Positions 34,083 to 46,076 of a stretch of 64,000 nt of DNA are shown here, in pieces. This DNA comes from Cryptomeria japonica (lineage: Eukaryota > Streptophyta > Pinopsida > Cupressales > Cupressaceae): positions 210,015,744 through 210,079,743 of the forward strand of contig NC_081411.1 in the NCBI RefSeq assembly GCF_030272615.1, in the 5' to 3' direction. Under the pieces are notes generated by a model. That model worked only from the letters and a program-made list of their open reading frames with translations, was not told the origin of the DNA and did not search any database. Within the stretch, counting starts at the first letter, position 1; each line of letters begins with the position of its first letter. The position numbers were made by a program, and so were the translations under genes.

Positions 34083-34294
34083 TTATTATCTAGCAAATGG
34101 CAGCGAGGTGCTGAAATTCCCACTGCTAGATCTCTATCCATATTTGCATGTTCTGCCTCACCCGAAGGATCAATTTACATTGCCGGATGACTTCACAAAG
34201 ATAGTTTTGATGACAAACTCTATGAAGCAACAGTCTATAAAGAATATGAAAACAAGTGGGAGCTTCTTCCTTAGATGAACCAAGAGATTGGAAT

Positions 34295-34576
34295 TGTTAG
34301 GTATATGAATCCCAACTATCACATGGATGTTTGTCTTCCCCAGAAGACTCTTCATTTCATATCTGAGATGTCTATATACATGACTAAGGGTGGTCATGTA
34401 TGTACTGTGTAATTGGATATTGGTTAATAAGAATTCTCCCTGCGTTTCTGGTGGACATAGCCACTTAGTGGTGAAACATGTTAATCTTGTGCCTTGAGTT
34501 CTTTGTTGTGTCTATTATTCTTTCAGCTATTTTGCATTCATTATTATGTGTTCTCTCTACCTATTTTAAACTAACA
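34295..34576 (+). repeat. 5' LTR of the non-autonomous element
   Basis: 282 bases, TG...CA ends. It is 53 bases longer than the 3' LTR because of an extra segment after tcttccccagaag and one near the middle. It contains attggatattggttaata, also present in the 3' LTR. Confidence 0.9.
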
Positions 34577-34578
34577 AT

Positions 34579-34590
34579 TGGTATCAGAGC
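34579..34590 (+). other. tRNA-Met primer-binding site
   Basis: TGGTATCAGAGC, two bases after the LTR end; the standard plant initiator tRNA-Met complement. Confidence 0.9.
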
Positions 34591-34613
34591 TTAGGTGAAG
34601 TGATTGAGTAGGG

Positions 34614-35711
34614 ATGGAAAGGTAGTTAGATAAAGGATTGAAAATTCTTGAGAAGATGCAGAAGTTTCAAGTTAGAGAAATTAATTGCTGGTATTGTGGC
34701 AAGCGAGGCCACGTAAAAGGAAATTGTTGGTTTCTCAAGAAGGCTAAAACGCAGCCAAAATATGAAGACACCAATTCAATCATTGAGGATTTTCTTGCAA
34801 ATTTAGACTCGGTGGAGGGTAAAATTGTGCAAGAAAAAGTTAAAACAAAATGCCATTTTCATTGGTGGGATAATTGGAAAAAGGAAGAGACTTCGGCTAA
34901 AGAAGAAGAGGGTTTGAAGTATTCGTTGTTTGAAGATTTTCTTGATTCGATTGAAGAAGAGGATATTGAAGAAGAGGATGGTGAAGTAAGTGAGGATGAA
35001 GTTGATGAGGTTGAGACCAAGACTCAGGAGGATTATGAAAAAGAAAAAGTTATGAGGTTGAAGGAAGAGAATCTCCTAATCACCGAGAAACTAATTTGTA
35101 TGGACCAGAAGTTGATGGTTTTGTGTTGCATCCTGAATATTGGAAAAGATAACTTTGAGAAAGAATGGGATTTTTCTAAAGTGACCGTATTTCAGCAAGA
35201 GTAAAGTGATGGAAAACTCCTAACAGAGGACTTTTTTCTCACAAAAAAGTATGCCTTGTTGATAGGAAAGCCTTTCTTTAGTGGAAAGAATCCACAAGAG
35301 GATTCGTGGTGCCTAGAGATTGAATATCCCAAGAGCATAGGGATTATAGAGCTCACGGAGGTGGGAGAGAGCCTTTGGCTCAAGGCTACAGAAGACTTCA
35401 AAAAGGCTGAGGATAAGGTCTTTGAGGAAAATGAATTTCAAAAAGAACAAAAGAGTGATGATTTATTGCTCCAAATTGCAGAAATAGAGGCAGAGTGGAA
35501 TGCATTGATTGTAGGTACTGCACAAGTTTCTGCAGAAAATACAACAAATTCATTTGATATGGAGCCCATTGGTGCAAGGTCTATAGTTGGAAGCTCAAAA
35601 TCAGATCTCGTGGCAGCCCAATTGCAAAAGAATATTGCATCCGATGTTGGTCAAATGAAGAGAGAACATGGGTTCCAATCTAGCCAGTTTGATGGCAGTA
35701 GTAATGATTGA
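34614..35711 (+). pseudogene. Zinc-knuckle (Gag-like) acidic ORF of the non-autonomous element
   Basis: One reading frame of 365 codons from ATG 34614, with TAG at 34623 and TAA at 35202 as its only interruptions and TGA at 35709. Near the N-terminus is CWYCGKRGHVKGNC, a C-x2-C-x4-H-x4-C zinc knuckle of the Gag nucleocapsid type that binds the element RNA. It is followed by a long acidic stretch (EEEDIEEEDGEVSEDE) and helical segments. The capsid part expected before the zinc knuckle is missing. The second half is shared with the elements at 24-28 kb, so it belongs to the family, but I do not recognise its origin. Confidence 0.75.
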
Positions 35712-36153
35712 ATTTATTTGTTTATGTTGGATGTCCTGGGGCCGAATGAGAGTTGGTGTGTTCCAGATGTGGACAATTTGGTAACCGTGAGAATTAGGAG
35801 TGATGTTTGTAGGCTATTCACACCACTATGAAAGTTTTATATTTGGGAATTAAAACTGGATAGTGGTGATCTTCTAGATATTCTATTACGGGGGAGCACA
35901 AGAGCAAGAGACTTTGATGGAGGGGTGTATTATGGATCTGCAGATAGTAGTGTTCCTCATTATGGATTACTGGATGAAGTATTTAGAAATATGTTTTTAA
36001 CTCTGATCTGACTAGGAGAAGATTAATTCGCACTATTCATGAACAGAGTTTGGCTATAATAAAATCTTCTCAAGAGCTGGTTGTAGTATGAGCCTTGGAA
36101 TGGAGATGTAGGGAAAGTTACAGGTTGTGTCGATTGGACTTTACGGTGGAGAT
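35712..36153 (+). mobile_element. 3' internal part and polypurine tract of the non-autonomous element
   Basis: Contains a broken frame with RDFDGGVYYGSADSS and an IHEQSLAIIKSS-like segment, shared with 24171-24386. The last bases before the 3' LTR (ggtggagat) form the polypurine tract. Confidence 0.6.
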
Positions 36154-36382
36154 TGTTGGGTATATGAAGCCCAACAGTCACATGGTTGTCTGTTGTCTAC
36201 ATAAATGACTGAGTGCAACCATGTATGTACTGTGTAATTGGATATTGGTTAATAAGAATTCTCCCTACGTTTCTAGTGGACATAGCCACTTAGTGGTGAA
36301 CCATGTTAATCTTCTGTCTATTATTCTTTCTGTTGTTTTGTGTTCCTTATTATGTGTTTTCTCTACTCATTTTAAACTAACA
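36154..36382 (+). repeat. 3' LTR of the non-autonomous element
   Basis: 229 bases, starting TGTTGGGTATATGAAGCCC and ending CTAACA, followed by the second GGAAT. Confidence 0.9.
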
Positions 36383-38559
36383 GGAATGCGGAGGGGGGTT
36401 TTTATTGAGGGAATGTTTTATGTCATTAGTTTTTTCAATAATAGAAGTCAAAGGTTTGCTCCTAACACATGACTATGGACATCAATAGAAAACATTTCTT
36501 TAGACAATACGTGGTACGTCCATTTTCTATATGCATTTGGACAACTAAATGCATTTGGAAAAAATGAAATAAAGCAATATAATTGGGAAGAAAATGTGTG
36601 GAGACAATTGGAACACTCCCCTCAAGATTTTATCTTTGTTCATCCAACAGTGTGGTGTGATTGACTTTTCCTGTGTGGATATAATAATCCATCCATCCTT
36701 TCAGGGACTCTAGTTTTCTATATGTACCAACCTATAGTAACTTTGTCTAAGAGGTGGATTTCTTTTGAAAAACCAAGAAATTTTCTAGAAATGGAAGTGG
36801 TTGCGGTGACCACAGTATAACTTTAATATATAATAACTAATAAAATACCTCTCATTTATGATATCACACATTTTACAAATTTTAATTTAATTTGTTATTA
36901 TTAAAATATATCATATCTTAAATTGATTTTTATTTTAATGTATTTCTTATAACTTTGATGTTGGTGTTTTTTTTCATTTTTTTTAATAAAAGTGGAAAAT
37001 CCACTGAACTATATATTAATGATAAAGAGTTTACATCGAGTTCAGACATGGCATACTGGAAGGAAAGAACCCACAAGAAAACCTCCAGTTGTAGCCATAT
37101 TTAGACTTAAAAGACATATATAGTACCCTTTACAATATATATACTGATGAAACCCCCACCCTCCTATTTCTGATATTTTTTACAAAAGTCCCATAGGACA
37201 ACTTCAAACCAGAATCACTCCAACCGAAGAAGAGATGAACATGAAGAACCAACAAGGCAGACGAATAAGAGAAAATTTTCTGTCAGGACCATTGCTAACC
37301 ATTTCGAACCAAAAAGAAGCCATGTAGCCTTCATTCCTGCAAAAAACCATACTACCAGCTACAAAAGAGGAAATATGCTAGTTGTCCAAAAACCAGGTAC
37401 TAGAGCTCTCATCCGGTGGCTCATGAGAAGAGAATGGAGGTGGAATCACCCGTAGAGGGAACGCCACACAAGAAGGAGCAGAGCATAAAAATCCCAAAGA
37501 GATTAATGAATGTAAAGCCTGAAAAACAACCCATGCTTTATCGACATAATGGTCAGGAGCCAAGTACAACAAAAAATCCATCGAGGCTCTAGTATTTTCC
37601 AAGGAATCGCATATCAATCCCATACGTAACTGATGAAGCAAATGGCCAAACCAGCCATTAGCCAAAAGCTCATGGTGAGGAAGAAAACCCCTGTAATAAA
37701 AAGAACCCATATCAAATCGAGAACTAGCCAATACAGGAGAGACCAACTCCCAATTGCACACTGTCGAGAAGACAAACGTGGATACCAAGAGGCGAACCAA
37801 ATCCAAGGGACTGATTTTTTAAAATGATAGAGAAATGTATGTGAAAGAGAAAATGTCCTGAATTTCCCATAAAGATACTGAAAAAATCCATTCGAAGCAT
37901 GCTTGAATTAATTCGCACGAATGCAAAAAGCCTTCCACTAAAACCCATAAGTGATTATCCTACAATTAAGGATGCCATGAATCTAAAAATAAATAATTGG
38001 TAAGCCAAATCTGTCAGACTCGGACAAGCACAAGGCGACCAACACAATGATATTTGCATCAAAAAATAAAACCTTAGAAATGTGCTGATGGCTTGAGGAG
38101 ATGAAAGCATGCAAAAAAATAATGAAGGGCTGGAGATAAGGACTGCACCAAACCCACATGCCACAACCAAAACACATAATCAATGATGATATTACTGACA
38201 AGACACAAGGTCAAATCAATATCGGAAAACCAAACCTAGAAAATCTCTCCCCGACCTGAAAATAGAAAAACATTTGAAAACATTAGAGCAAACTTCCATA
38301 AGCCACAAAGAAACCAATTAACCCGTAGCACCCCAGATATACACCCCATCCTTCTACACGAAACAAATATACCAATAGTCCATATGTAAGCATAGACGGT
38401 TTACACATGTGATGTAAAAATAATCTGACCCAAGAGGAGGATGACATGTATATCTCAAGCAAATGAAACCGATGATGAATTTTAATATCATGCCCATATA
38501 ATTAAGCTGATTTTTGAGTGAGTATCCAAATCATGAAAAATTTGTTTACATATGGTGCC

Positions 38560-38950
38560 ACCTGAAAAATTCTTCTCCAATCGTTAAGAAGTACACACAT
38601 TAACATCTAACCCAAATGTAGCCGTGTATAAATACTCCAAATGCAGATAGTAATAAAAACCTCCTATCAACACATGAAGGATAGATACAAACTAAACTGA
38701 GGAGAGGATAATATGTATACTTTAGTAAGAAATGAAGATACTAACACAAAATTTTGCCATCTAAAAATTACCTCTACATCCCTCAAGAAATACACACATT
38801 AACATCTAACCCAGATACAGGAATGTACAAATACTCCATATGCAAAATAGAAGTAAAAGCCTCCTATCAACACATGACAAATAGACACAAAATGATCTGA
38901 GAAGAGGATAATATATATATACTTCAATAAGAAATGAAGATAATAACTCA
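38560..38950 (-). repeat. Tandem duplication of ~190 bp in the LINE 3' UTR, copy B
   Basis: Same as at 3940-4320. Confidence 0.7.
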
Positions 38951-39183
38951 AAATGGATGACTTAATCTTTGGGATGTGGCATATACCCAGAGAGGAAGAC
39001 ATGAGGAATTTCGCCAACAGCTACATTCTTATGAATAGCAGCCAAGTCAATAGCCAAATTAGCCAAAAAATTTGCTAGTTTATTTATCTCTTGAAAACAA
39101 TGAGATAATACATAAGTATCAAAGAAGGATAATTTCTCAAAAATGTGATCAATTAAGGGCTTTAAATGCCAACTATTACTTTT

Positions 39184-40344
39184 TCAGTTCAACACACTTT
39201 GAATGACAACTATTGAATCTCCCTGGATGGAAAGATGTTTGATCCCAAGGGAAATAGCCAAATCAATCCCAAGTGACAAAGCTTGACATTCAGCAAAATT
39301 GTTTGATTGAGACCCAAGAGCATGACATTGAGCAACAATTAGAACTGCATTATGATAAAAAATGGCCATCCCAGCTCCAAGCATACCCATATTCCCCCTA
39401 GAAGCACCATCAAAATGGAGTTTGAAATGACCCAGAGGAGGAAGATCCCAATTGGCCACAATTCTCTTATTTTTAAAAGCCATAACCTTTGCAACTGACC
39501 CATGAGAAGGTATACTAGACAGAGATTTCCATGTCCTTGTGATCATGCCATCCCAATGGGAAAAAGATGTCAAATTTTCTAAATTCTTTTGAATATATGA
39601 CAAGACCACCTCCAAGATAGAAGCCTCTATCTTGACAAAAATATCAGAAAGTGAAGTGGATGATTTTTTAAAGATCCTTTTATTTCTTTCTAACCAAACA
39701 TTCCAAACAATAATTGATGGGGCTATAATCCAAAGGCAGGCATAAAAAGAAGAGGAAAACAAGAGAGGCCAAGCTCTGAAGTGAGAGAGAAGGTCCCCAC
39801 TAGTAATAAAAGACAATCCTAGCTTCTCAAAAAACCAATTCCAACATCCTAGAGAAAAATCACAATGAAGGAAAAGATGAGAAGACGATTCCAATTTTTT
39901 ATTACACAAAACACAAGGGAAAACAACAGATAAACCCATTCTACCCAGTCTCATCCCGACTAAAATCCTATCTTGAACAACAACCCAAGCAAAAGCTCCA
40001 ACCTTCGACAGACATGCTGGATGCCAGAATAATTTGTAAGGCCAAGAAGAGAGATCCTTAGCCGACATAAGAGAGTTGTATCCATCTTTCACTGAGTATT
40101 TTCTAGATGAACTCTTAGTCCAAACTAGCTCATCATCCTTCTCAGAGAAAATTATAAGTCTGTCTTTAAGAATAGAATAAAAATCTTCTTTGAGACAATG
40201 GCTAATAGGAAGAAACTCAATAGATTTCCATTGAGCCATCACCAGATGTCCATTATGAACTACATTAAAGTAGTCTGATAAATAGACCCTTGATTTATCC
40301 AGAAGTATTGATTTCAAGGGAGACCAATCCCTAATAGAATCCAT
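39184..40344 (-). pseudogene. LINE ORF2 C-terminal region (zinc knuckle and RNase H), copy B
   Basis: An unbroken frame of 386 codons. The first third is the end of the connector (MDSIRDWSPLKSILLDKS), followed by CVLCNKKLESSSHLFLHC (zinc-binding zf-RVT-like) and a type I RNase H with HFDGASRGNMGMLGAG, which has the catalytic aspartate that copy A lacks, then AECQALSLGIDLAISLGIKH. A TGA-type stop at 39184 cuts off the last helix, whose sequence continues to 38970. The open length suggests this part decayed late. Without RT the element is dead. Confidence 0.85.
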
Positions 40345-40874
40345 AGGACAATAACCATTCTAGGCATCATCCCAAAATCTAAAGTTCGTACCCTTATGCA
40401 CAACCCAAGAAAGATATGGCAGTAAGACACTTCTACATTTTCCCATGAAATTCCAAATAGCCAACCCCTTAGGCAGTGCAAGGCCCTAAAAATAGACTCC
40501 CTAGATCCATTAGAAAGATACCTAGAGAACATGATTCTAGCCCAAAGGAATGTTGGATTATCATACAATTTGCACACTACGTTGGCCCCCAAGGCTAGAT
40601 TTTGATTTTCCAAACTACGAATTCCATCCTCCCCAAGTTCCTTAGGAAGACAAACCTTATCCAAAGCTAACAAGGGGATCCTAGATTTCCCATCGTTATT
40701 GTTATTCCAAAGGAAAGATCTCAGACTATCCTTTAAACTATCAATAAAAACCTTTGGAGCTTTTAGAATTGACATTAAGTAAATTGGTACCACATTTAGT
40801 ACAGACTTAATCAACACAATTTTCCCAGCCATGGTGAGCCATTTGTGATTCCATGCCAAGATTTTCTTAGACAC
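40314..40874 (-). pseudogene. LINE ORF2 thumb/connector, copy B
   Basis: Starts MSKKILAWNHKWLTMAGKI as in copy A and runs 186 codons; a frameshift near 40480 (a lost base in the agtcaag/agtgcaag segment) moves the rest to another frame. Confidence 0.8.
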
Positions 40875-41278
40875 CCCAGAAACTACTTTATCCCAAAAAC
40901 TAACCTTAACCTTATTAGCAAAAAAGGGAACTCCTAGATAAGTGAAAGGGAGATCCCCAAGTTGGAAACCTCAAAACTTTTGATGCTTATCCTAGAGCAG
41001 GGAGTGAGTGTTTAAGAAAAAAATCTTAGATTTTTCCTTTGTGACCTTCTAACTCGAAAAAGATGCATAATTCCTGATTACTTGATGAATAAATCGAGCC
41101 TCCTTCAAGGTTGCACAACCAAATAAGAGGGTGTCATCAGAAAAATCCTTTGTTTTTCTTCAAAAATATTCTTGAAATGAAGGGAGTTCCATCTAATATT
41201 GTTTTTTAAAAAACTAATCTTCTTGACCAACTGGAACATTCTAGAACCTCTAAAGAATGGAGCCTCTCCCCACCATTG

Positions 41279-41563
41279 TCACAGGATGGGAAGAAAATAG
41301 GGATCCCTAAACCACATTGGCTCAAACTTTAAAGGAAGTTTGTGTGAAGGTCTATCCCTTACCACAATCAGAGAGACTAGAAAATGATCCAACCTAGATA
41401 GGGGAAGAATGGAAGAGAAAAACTCAATGTCTGAATCGAACCAATTAGATGAGAGTAAAAATCTATCCAATCTTTCTGCAATCTGAGAGAAATGTTGAAT
41501 ACCCACATCAATTTCCAGCTGAGTTTTATGATTCTTTGGAGGTCTACCCCTGCCCAGGGACAC
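41279..41563 (-). pseudogene. Endonuclease remnant, copy B
   Basis: Joins the first residues upstream of the endonuclease (GRGRPPKNHKTQLEIDVGIQ) directly to its last part (IAERLDRFLLSSNWFDSD, then LSRLDHFLVSL). The middle of the domain, with its first catalytic residues, is deleted. The terminal SDH motif is now LDH. Confidence 0.8.
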
Positions 41564-41665
41564 TATATTGTTAGGGAAAATCAGCTGAACCTAGGGAATA
41601 GAAGATCTAATGGGCGTTTTAACCGGAGATGGCCGATGAGATAGGGCCACTTCCTGAAGAACCAC

Positions 41666-41884
41666 TCATTTTGGATCATCTTGAGAGATATTAATAGGGA
41701 CCTTAGATGAATTTAAGAAAGGAGAATTTGACAAACTCTTATGAACTAAATACAGGTCATTTCCAATAGAACACATAACCTTTTCTGAGACCTCCTCTTC
41801 CTCAAAATCCTTATTAGATTTAAGCAACTGCTCAACTTGATAAGCCGTGTGTTCATCTGAGGAAATATGCATAGACTCAGGCAT
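41666..41884 (-). pseudogene. Acidic ORF fragment at the LINE 5' end, copy B
   Basis: Partner of 8816-9034, open over 72 residues, few substitutions. Confidence 0.5.
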
Positions 41885-42589
41885 ATCACACTCCCTAAGA
41901 TATATATCTACATCTTTTTTATAATTATTTTAAAATGTTAGTTTTGTTAAATAGAAAATAATAATAAAAAAATAATATAGTCATTATGGTTTAATACTAA
42001 ATAAAAAATATGTGTTTGGACTTAATGATTAATTAATTTCACAGTCTTAGTTTTGTGTATTTAGTTATCTAAATTATAGAATTGTTTATTTTTATTTTTT
42101 AAATTATATGAATTGTGGCTTGCATCTGTTGGCGTAAAAAATTTACTTAAATAGTATCAATTGAAATCCCTATTTTATCTAAAGGGAGTAAAATTTAATA
42201 AAACAGTATCAATTGAAATCCCTATTTTATCTAAAGGGAGTAGAATGTATTTCTTATAGCGGTGATGTAAAGAAATGTAATATGTGGTCAATTAACTGCA
42301 ATCAAATTTTGTTTTCTTCCATGTATATCAACATTGAATCAATATACTACATTGTTCTAGATTTCAAAAGAGTAAATTTAAGGATTTCTATGTCATCCTT
42401 CCACCTATCTAAGGGTTGATCGGAGGGTGAAAAGTAGGGAGTAGCTAGGGTTCAAACATGTAACTTTCAAAACTACATTTAATGGGTTGTTATATCATGA
42501 ATTTCAAAATGGGTTGGAAGGTTAATTTATATTTTATTAGATATTAAATAGAAAGAGGGATAATCTTTCATTTATGGGTTTTGGATTGA

Positions 42590-43030
42590 TCTTTCTTCTA
42601 ATTCAAGAGTTAGTGTTCAATTATATCCATATGATAAGGGATGGATCAAAGTCAGTTTTGAGAAGGTTGCTAGAGGAAATTCAAGATTGTTTGGGGAAGA
42701 TGAGGGTATGATCTTAGTGGTTGAGATCAAGAAGTTACCAATTGGAACAAAAAATGAAGTAAAATTTTTGATCATTGGGTTTGGGATACTTTTATGCATT
42801 GTAATGGGGTTCAAGGAACTCCACTTGGAAAGTGACTTGATGATTGTGATTAGCATAATTTGATGCTAGGATATGTCAAATTGGAAGCTAAAAATGCTCC
42901 TCCCAGAAATTTGGCATGGCTTGGCAATGTTGACATGAATTGGGGAGAGGATTTATTAGCTGGTCATTCTAATTTTCTGTAATTTAAACTTATACATGGT
43001 GTTTTCAAATCATTTTCAATTTTGTACAAT
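42590..43030 (+). pseudogene. RNase H relic of a second LINE, plus strand, copy B
   Basis: Partner of 9690-10130 with the same EKVARGN motif and the same loss of the catalytic aspartate, so it was already dead before the duplication. Confidence 0.7.
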
Positions 43031-45112
43031 AATTTACCTAGCAAGGTCTCTAATTATAATAAGATTTTAGGTCCACATCATAAAAAATGATGTCAATTGT
43101 GTATCATGTCATCTTTTGTTAGTGTCAAGATATGTCATTACTTGATTTAATTCCTTATAAATATAAACAATATAATTCAATCTATTATAAGTACTCATAA
43201 TCAACATTAACAACTTTAAAGTCACAACTCCTAGTACTATACTATAAAAAATATTCGAGGATAAACCAATAAATTCTACCATAACTATTGGAATATACTC
43301 AACTATTGGGTTCTCTATCTTATTTATTGGGTTCCCTTTCATTCAAAAAAATAAACATATACACCAATTTCAAAAAAATTATCAAAGAAAATAGGGTATC
43401 TACCTAGTCTTAAAACCAAGTTAAGTTTCTTGTCCCATAAAGATATAAACTTTTCCAAATAAATGCAAAGTTATATATTTCAATACAATATGGCCTTGTA
43501 TTTCTCATATAATATTACAAATTATCTACTAGGACTATGAATGCTACATACTACTCTGCATTAACTAGAGATTTAACTAATGGATAACTAGCAAAAAGGA
43601 AAAAATAGACTAGCTCCCAATACTTCTAACCTTATTCTTCAATATCCATCCTTTCTTCATCCATGGGGTCTCTCTCTCCACATCAATTGCTTGAATATGC
43701 TCCTTTAGACCTTCCTGGTGTATGTAGGTCAAAATCAAATCTAAGGCTCCGTTCACTACTAAATTTGTCCAATTCAAGAGAAAGTTCAGGATCTGAATTG
43801 CAATCTCCTTATTGTCATGATAATCCTCCTTATCATCCAATAGGATTATTGGAAGTTTTGGGACTTCCTTAGTTTTCTTGTCAAAGTCCGAGGAATCCGG
43901 AAATCATCATAGTTTCTTAAAACATCATCCAAACCACCCAAAGCTTGAATCTTAAAGATTTCTTTACTTCAATTTTTAGCCACATCTTTTCTCAGACCTC
44001 TATCTAAAGCTATGGCCAAAAAAATTTATTATATACACTAGTAAAGTTATTATCACATTGTCACACACACATGTGCATTCATATATACACATTTACATCT
44101 ACAAACACACATGAGTGCTCCAAAAAATTGCAAGTAAATATTATGTTACATAAGATGCTATAATTGATCTAATTTGCAAGAATAGGTAATGAATGAACTA
44201 TCATTAGATCATTCATAACCTATTATAATGTAACGTTCCTCTTTTTGTTGTAATTATTAACCAATAAGCTATTAACATTCATGTTAATTTGATAAATTCA
44301 TGGTTGTGCTAAACTATTGCATTATTTAGGTCAATTTGCTTGCACTTTCTTCTATGACATCATGTTCCCAGTATGTTCGAACATACCCAATGTTGATGAT
44401 TTGATAAAAATTAATATATGCATGATGGCTTGGTACATACTCACATATTTTATTTTCATAAATTGTAACATAATAATAGAGTTCAAAAAATTATTCAAAT
44501 TTGAAAATTTATAAAAACCACACCTCTATCTAATAACTAGTGAAGGTCATGAGTACACTAGAACTATTAATCATTTAGTTGAGGCCCCTTAGATATATGT
44601 TTCAATATGTCAATTGATATTGTTCATTGTACTCAATAATTAAATGGTAGGATATATATCCATCTGCCTTTTCATTTCTAAGAATTTTTAGCTAATTCTT
44701 TAGATAAGGGTATATTGTAGAACAACAAATTAATAGAAAAGAACTCTAGTAGTATGATAAAATTTGGGTTCTCTTGTTTATGAAATATGAAGCGTATAAT
44801 TCAGATAACAATGTGCTGAGCTAGCTAATAACATTTACTATACTTTATGATCACCCTAGCTCTAGGTGTTAATTAAATCTCTACTAGGTTATGACCACTA
44901 CTAGATTAGAAATTGAGTATTGTGCAATCTTTGTGTTAATTTTTAATAAGATTTAGGCTCACGTGTAATGATTCTAGAGAATTTAGTAATCACTAATACA
45001 TGTTATGAAGATCTTATATCTACTTCTAGTGGTGTACTTTTTAATTTAGATACATAACATTGAATGTGACAAAGAATAAAGGAGGCAATGGTTCCTAGTA
45101 CATTGAAGAATT
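43031..45112. other. Non-coding spacer, copy B
   Basis: Collinear with 10131-12184, with small indels. No gene is recognised. A 77-residue minus-strand frame near 43610-43840 is open here but broken in copy A. Confidence 0.6.
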
Positions 45113-45420
45113 ATGTTGTGACACTTACTACAATGCGTACGAAGATATAAAATTCTACCATTAATATTAAAGAGATAGAGATGCATTCTAGAATGATGGA
45201 TAGTAGACAATAAGTCAAAGATATTATAGATTATATAAAAAATTACTTCTAAGAGGAAAATAATATAAGTATCCATAAGAAGGTAAAAATTTATTTGAAA
45301 TTTTTCGAAACTAAGAAAATTTTCAAAACAAGCATTAGAATAACATATTTTGGAGAAGCCTAATTAAGAGAAAGATTAATATGTAGAAGGAACCTAAATA
45401 ACTATAAGTAAACAAAGATA
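45113..45420. repeat. Dispersed ~320-bp repeat, copy 4
   Basis: Partner of 12185-12500 inside the segmental duplication. Confidence 0.85.
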
Positions 45421-45619
45421 AAGGTGTTGTGAGGTAATCATTGAGTAAAGAAACGTATATAACTTGGCATAAGAAAAAATGGTTAAACACATGGGAGGAT
45501 TATATTATTGAATATAAGAAATTAATAAAATATCTATTGTTTTCTTTCTTAGATTTTAGTGAGATCTTTCAAGTTGATTTTATGTTGTCAACAAGTGATA
45601 ATGTTTGATGTGTGTACTA

Positions 45620-46076
45620 TTAATATGTCATGCCATAAGATTCTCATCTAGATATCTTAGATTTACCACCACAGATTCTCTAATGCCATGGATATGGTGT
45701 GTAGTCAATGAAACTTCAATTTCCCTTGTTTCTTAAACATGTTATCAGATAGTAGTAGTAGAACCTATTTTTGGAATATTTTTAATCTAAAATTCTTGTG
45801 ATGCCATGTTTTCTCCTTCTACCACTCAATTTTGTGCTTATACATTTTACTTTATCTGTATTTATCCTCCAACAACAAAGTGAGTGCAGTGCATATGTTA
45901 CATGCTATGAAGTTGAAACAAACACTAGCATAATACCATAGGCGAACTAAAAAGATTTGAGCTTAATTTTCCTCTTGTACATGATGTGTTCTATGCCAAA
46001 AAAGAATTGTATGTACTTTTACATCCCAATCTATCATGGTTTCCTCAAAGATTTTCATTAATGCTTTGTTAATTAT
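45620..46076. repeat. Dispersed repeat flanking the copia insertion, copy 3
   Basis: Partner of 12715-13175; ends at the copia LTR start (ATTAT then TGTTGG). Confidence 0.8.

Larger units (their letters stand above)
34295..36382 (+). mobile_element. Complete non-autonomous LTR element (2,088 bp) inside the Kelch pseudogene
   Basis: Bounded by GGAAT target duplications at 34290-34294 and 36383-36387. The 5' LTR (34295-34576) and 3' LTR (36154-36382) start TGTTRGGTATATGAA and end CTAACA. The primer-binding site TGGTATCAGAGC (34579-34590) fits initiator tRNA-Met and a purine tract precedes the 3' LTR. Inside is one zinc-knuckle ORF and no protease, integrase, RT or RNase H, so it needs enzymes from another element. 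LTR ends and tRNA-Met priming fit a copia-type parent. It is related to the minus-strand element at 23856-26110. Confidence 0.92.
34085..36821 (+). pseudogene. F-box/Kelch pseudogene interrupted by an LTR element
   Basis: Two pieces (34085-34294 and 36383-36821) match the C-terminal two thirds of the gene at 21942-22946: RGAEIPTARSLSIFACSAS.., then after the insertion RRGVFIEGMFYVISFFNN, NTWYVHFLYAFGQL, GYNNPS and RNFLEMEVVAV. The F-box and the first blade are absent. Stops replace several residues (after GSIYIAG, after NKWELLP, after RFAPNT, after VWCD). A 2,088-bp LTR element splits it with a 5-bp duplication. It is dead and older than the insertion. Confidence 0.88.
36965..41884 (-). mobile_element. 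L1-type LINE, copy B, with 3' end preserved
   Basis: Partner of 2506-9034. Its 3' end is complete here: T-runs at 36968-36983 (the poly(A) tail on the minus strand) followed by a perfect small stem-loop, GTGGAAAATCCAC. Compared with copy A it lost about 275 bases near 37807, about 1,150 bases at 41140 (from the FADD motif through the RT fingers) and about 630 bases at 41494 (most of the endonuclease). It keeps a longer open RNase H region. No 5' target duplication was identified. Confidence 0.88.
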
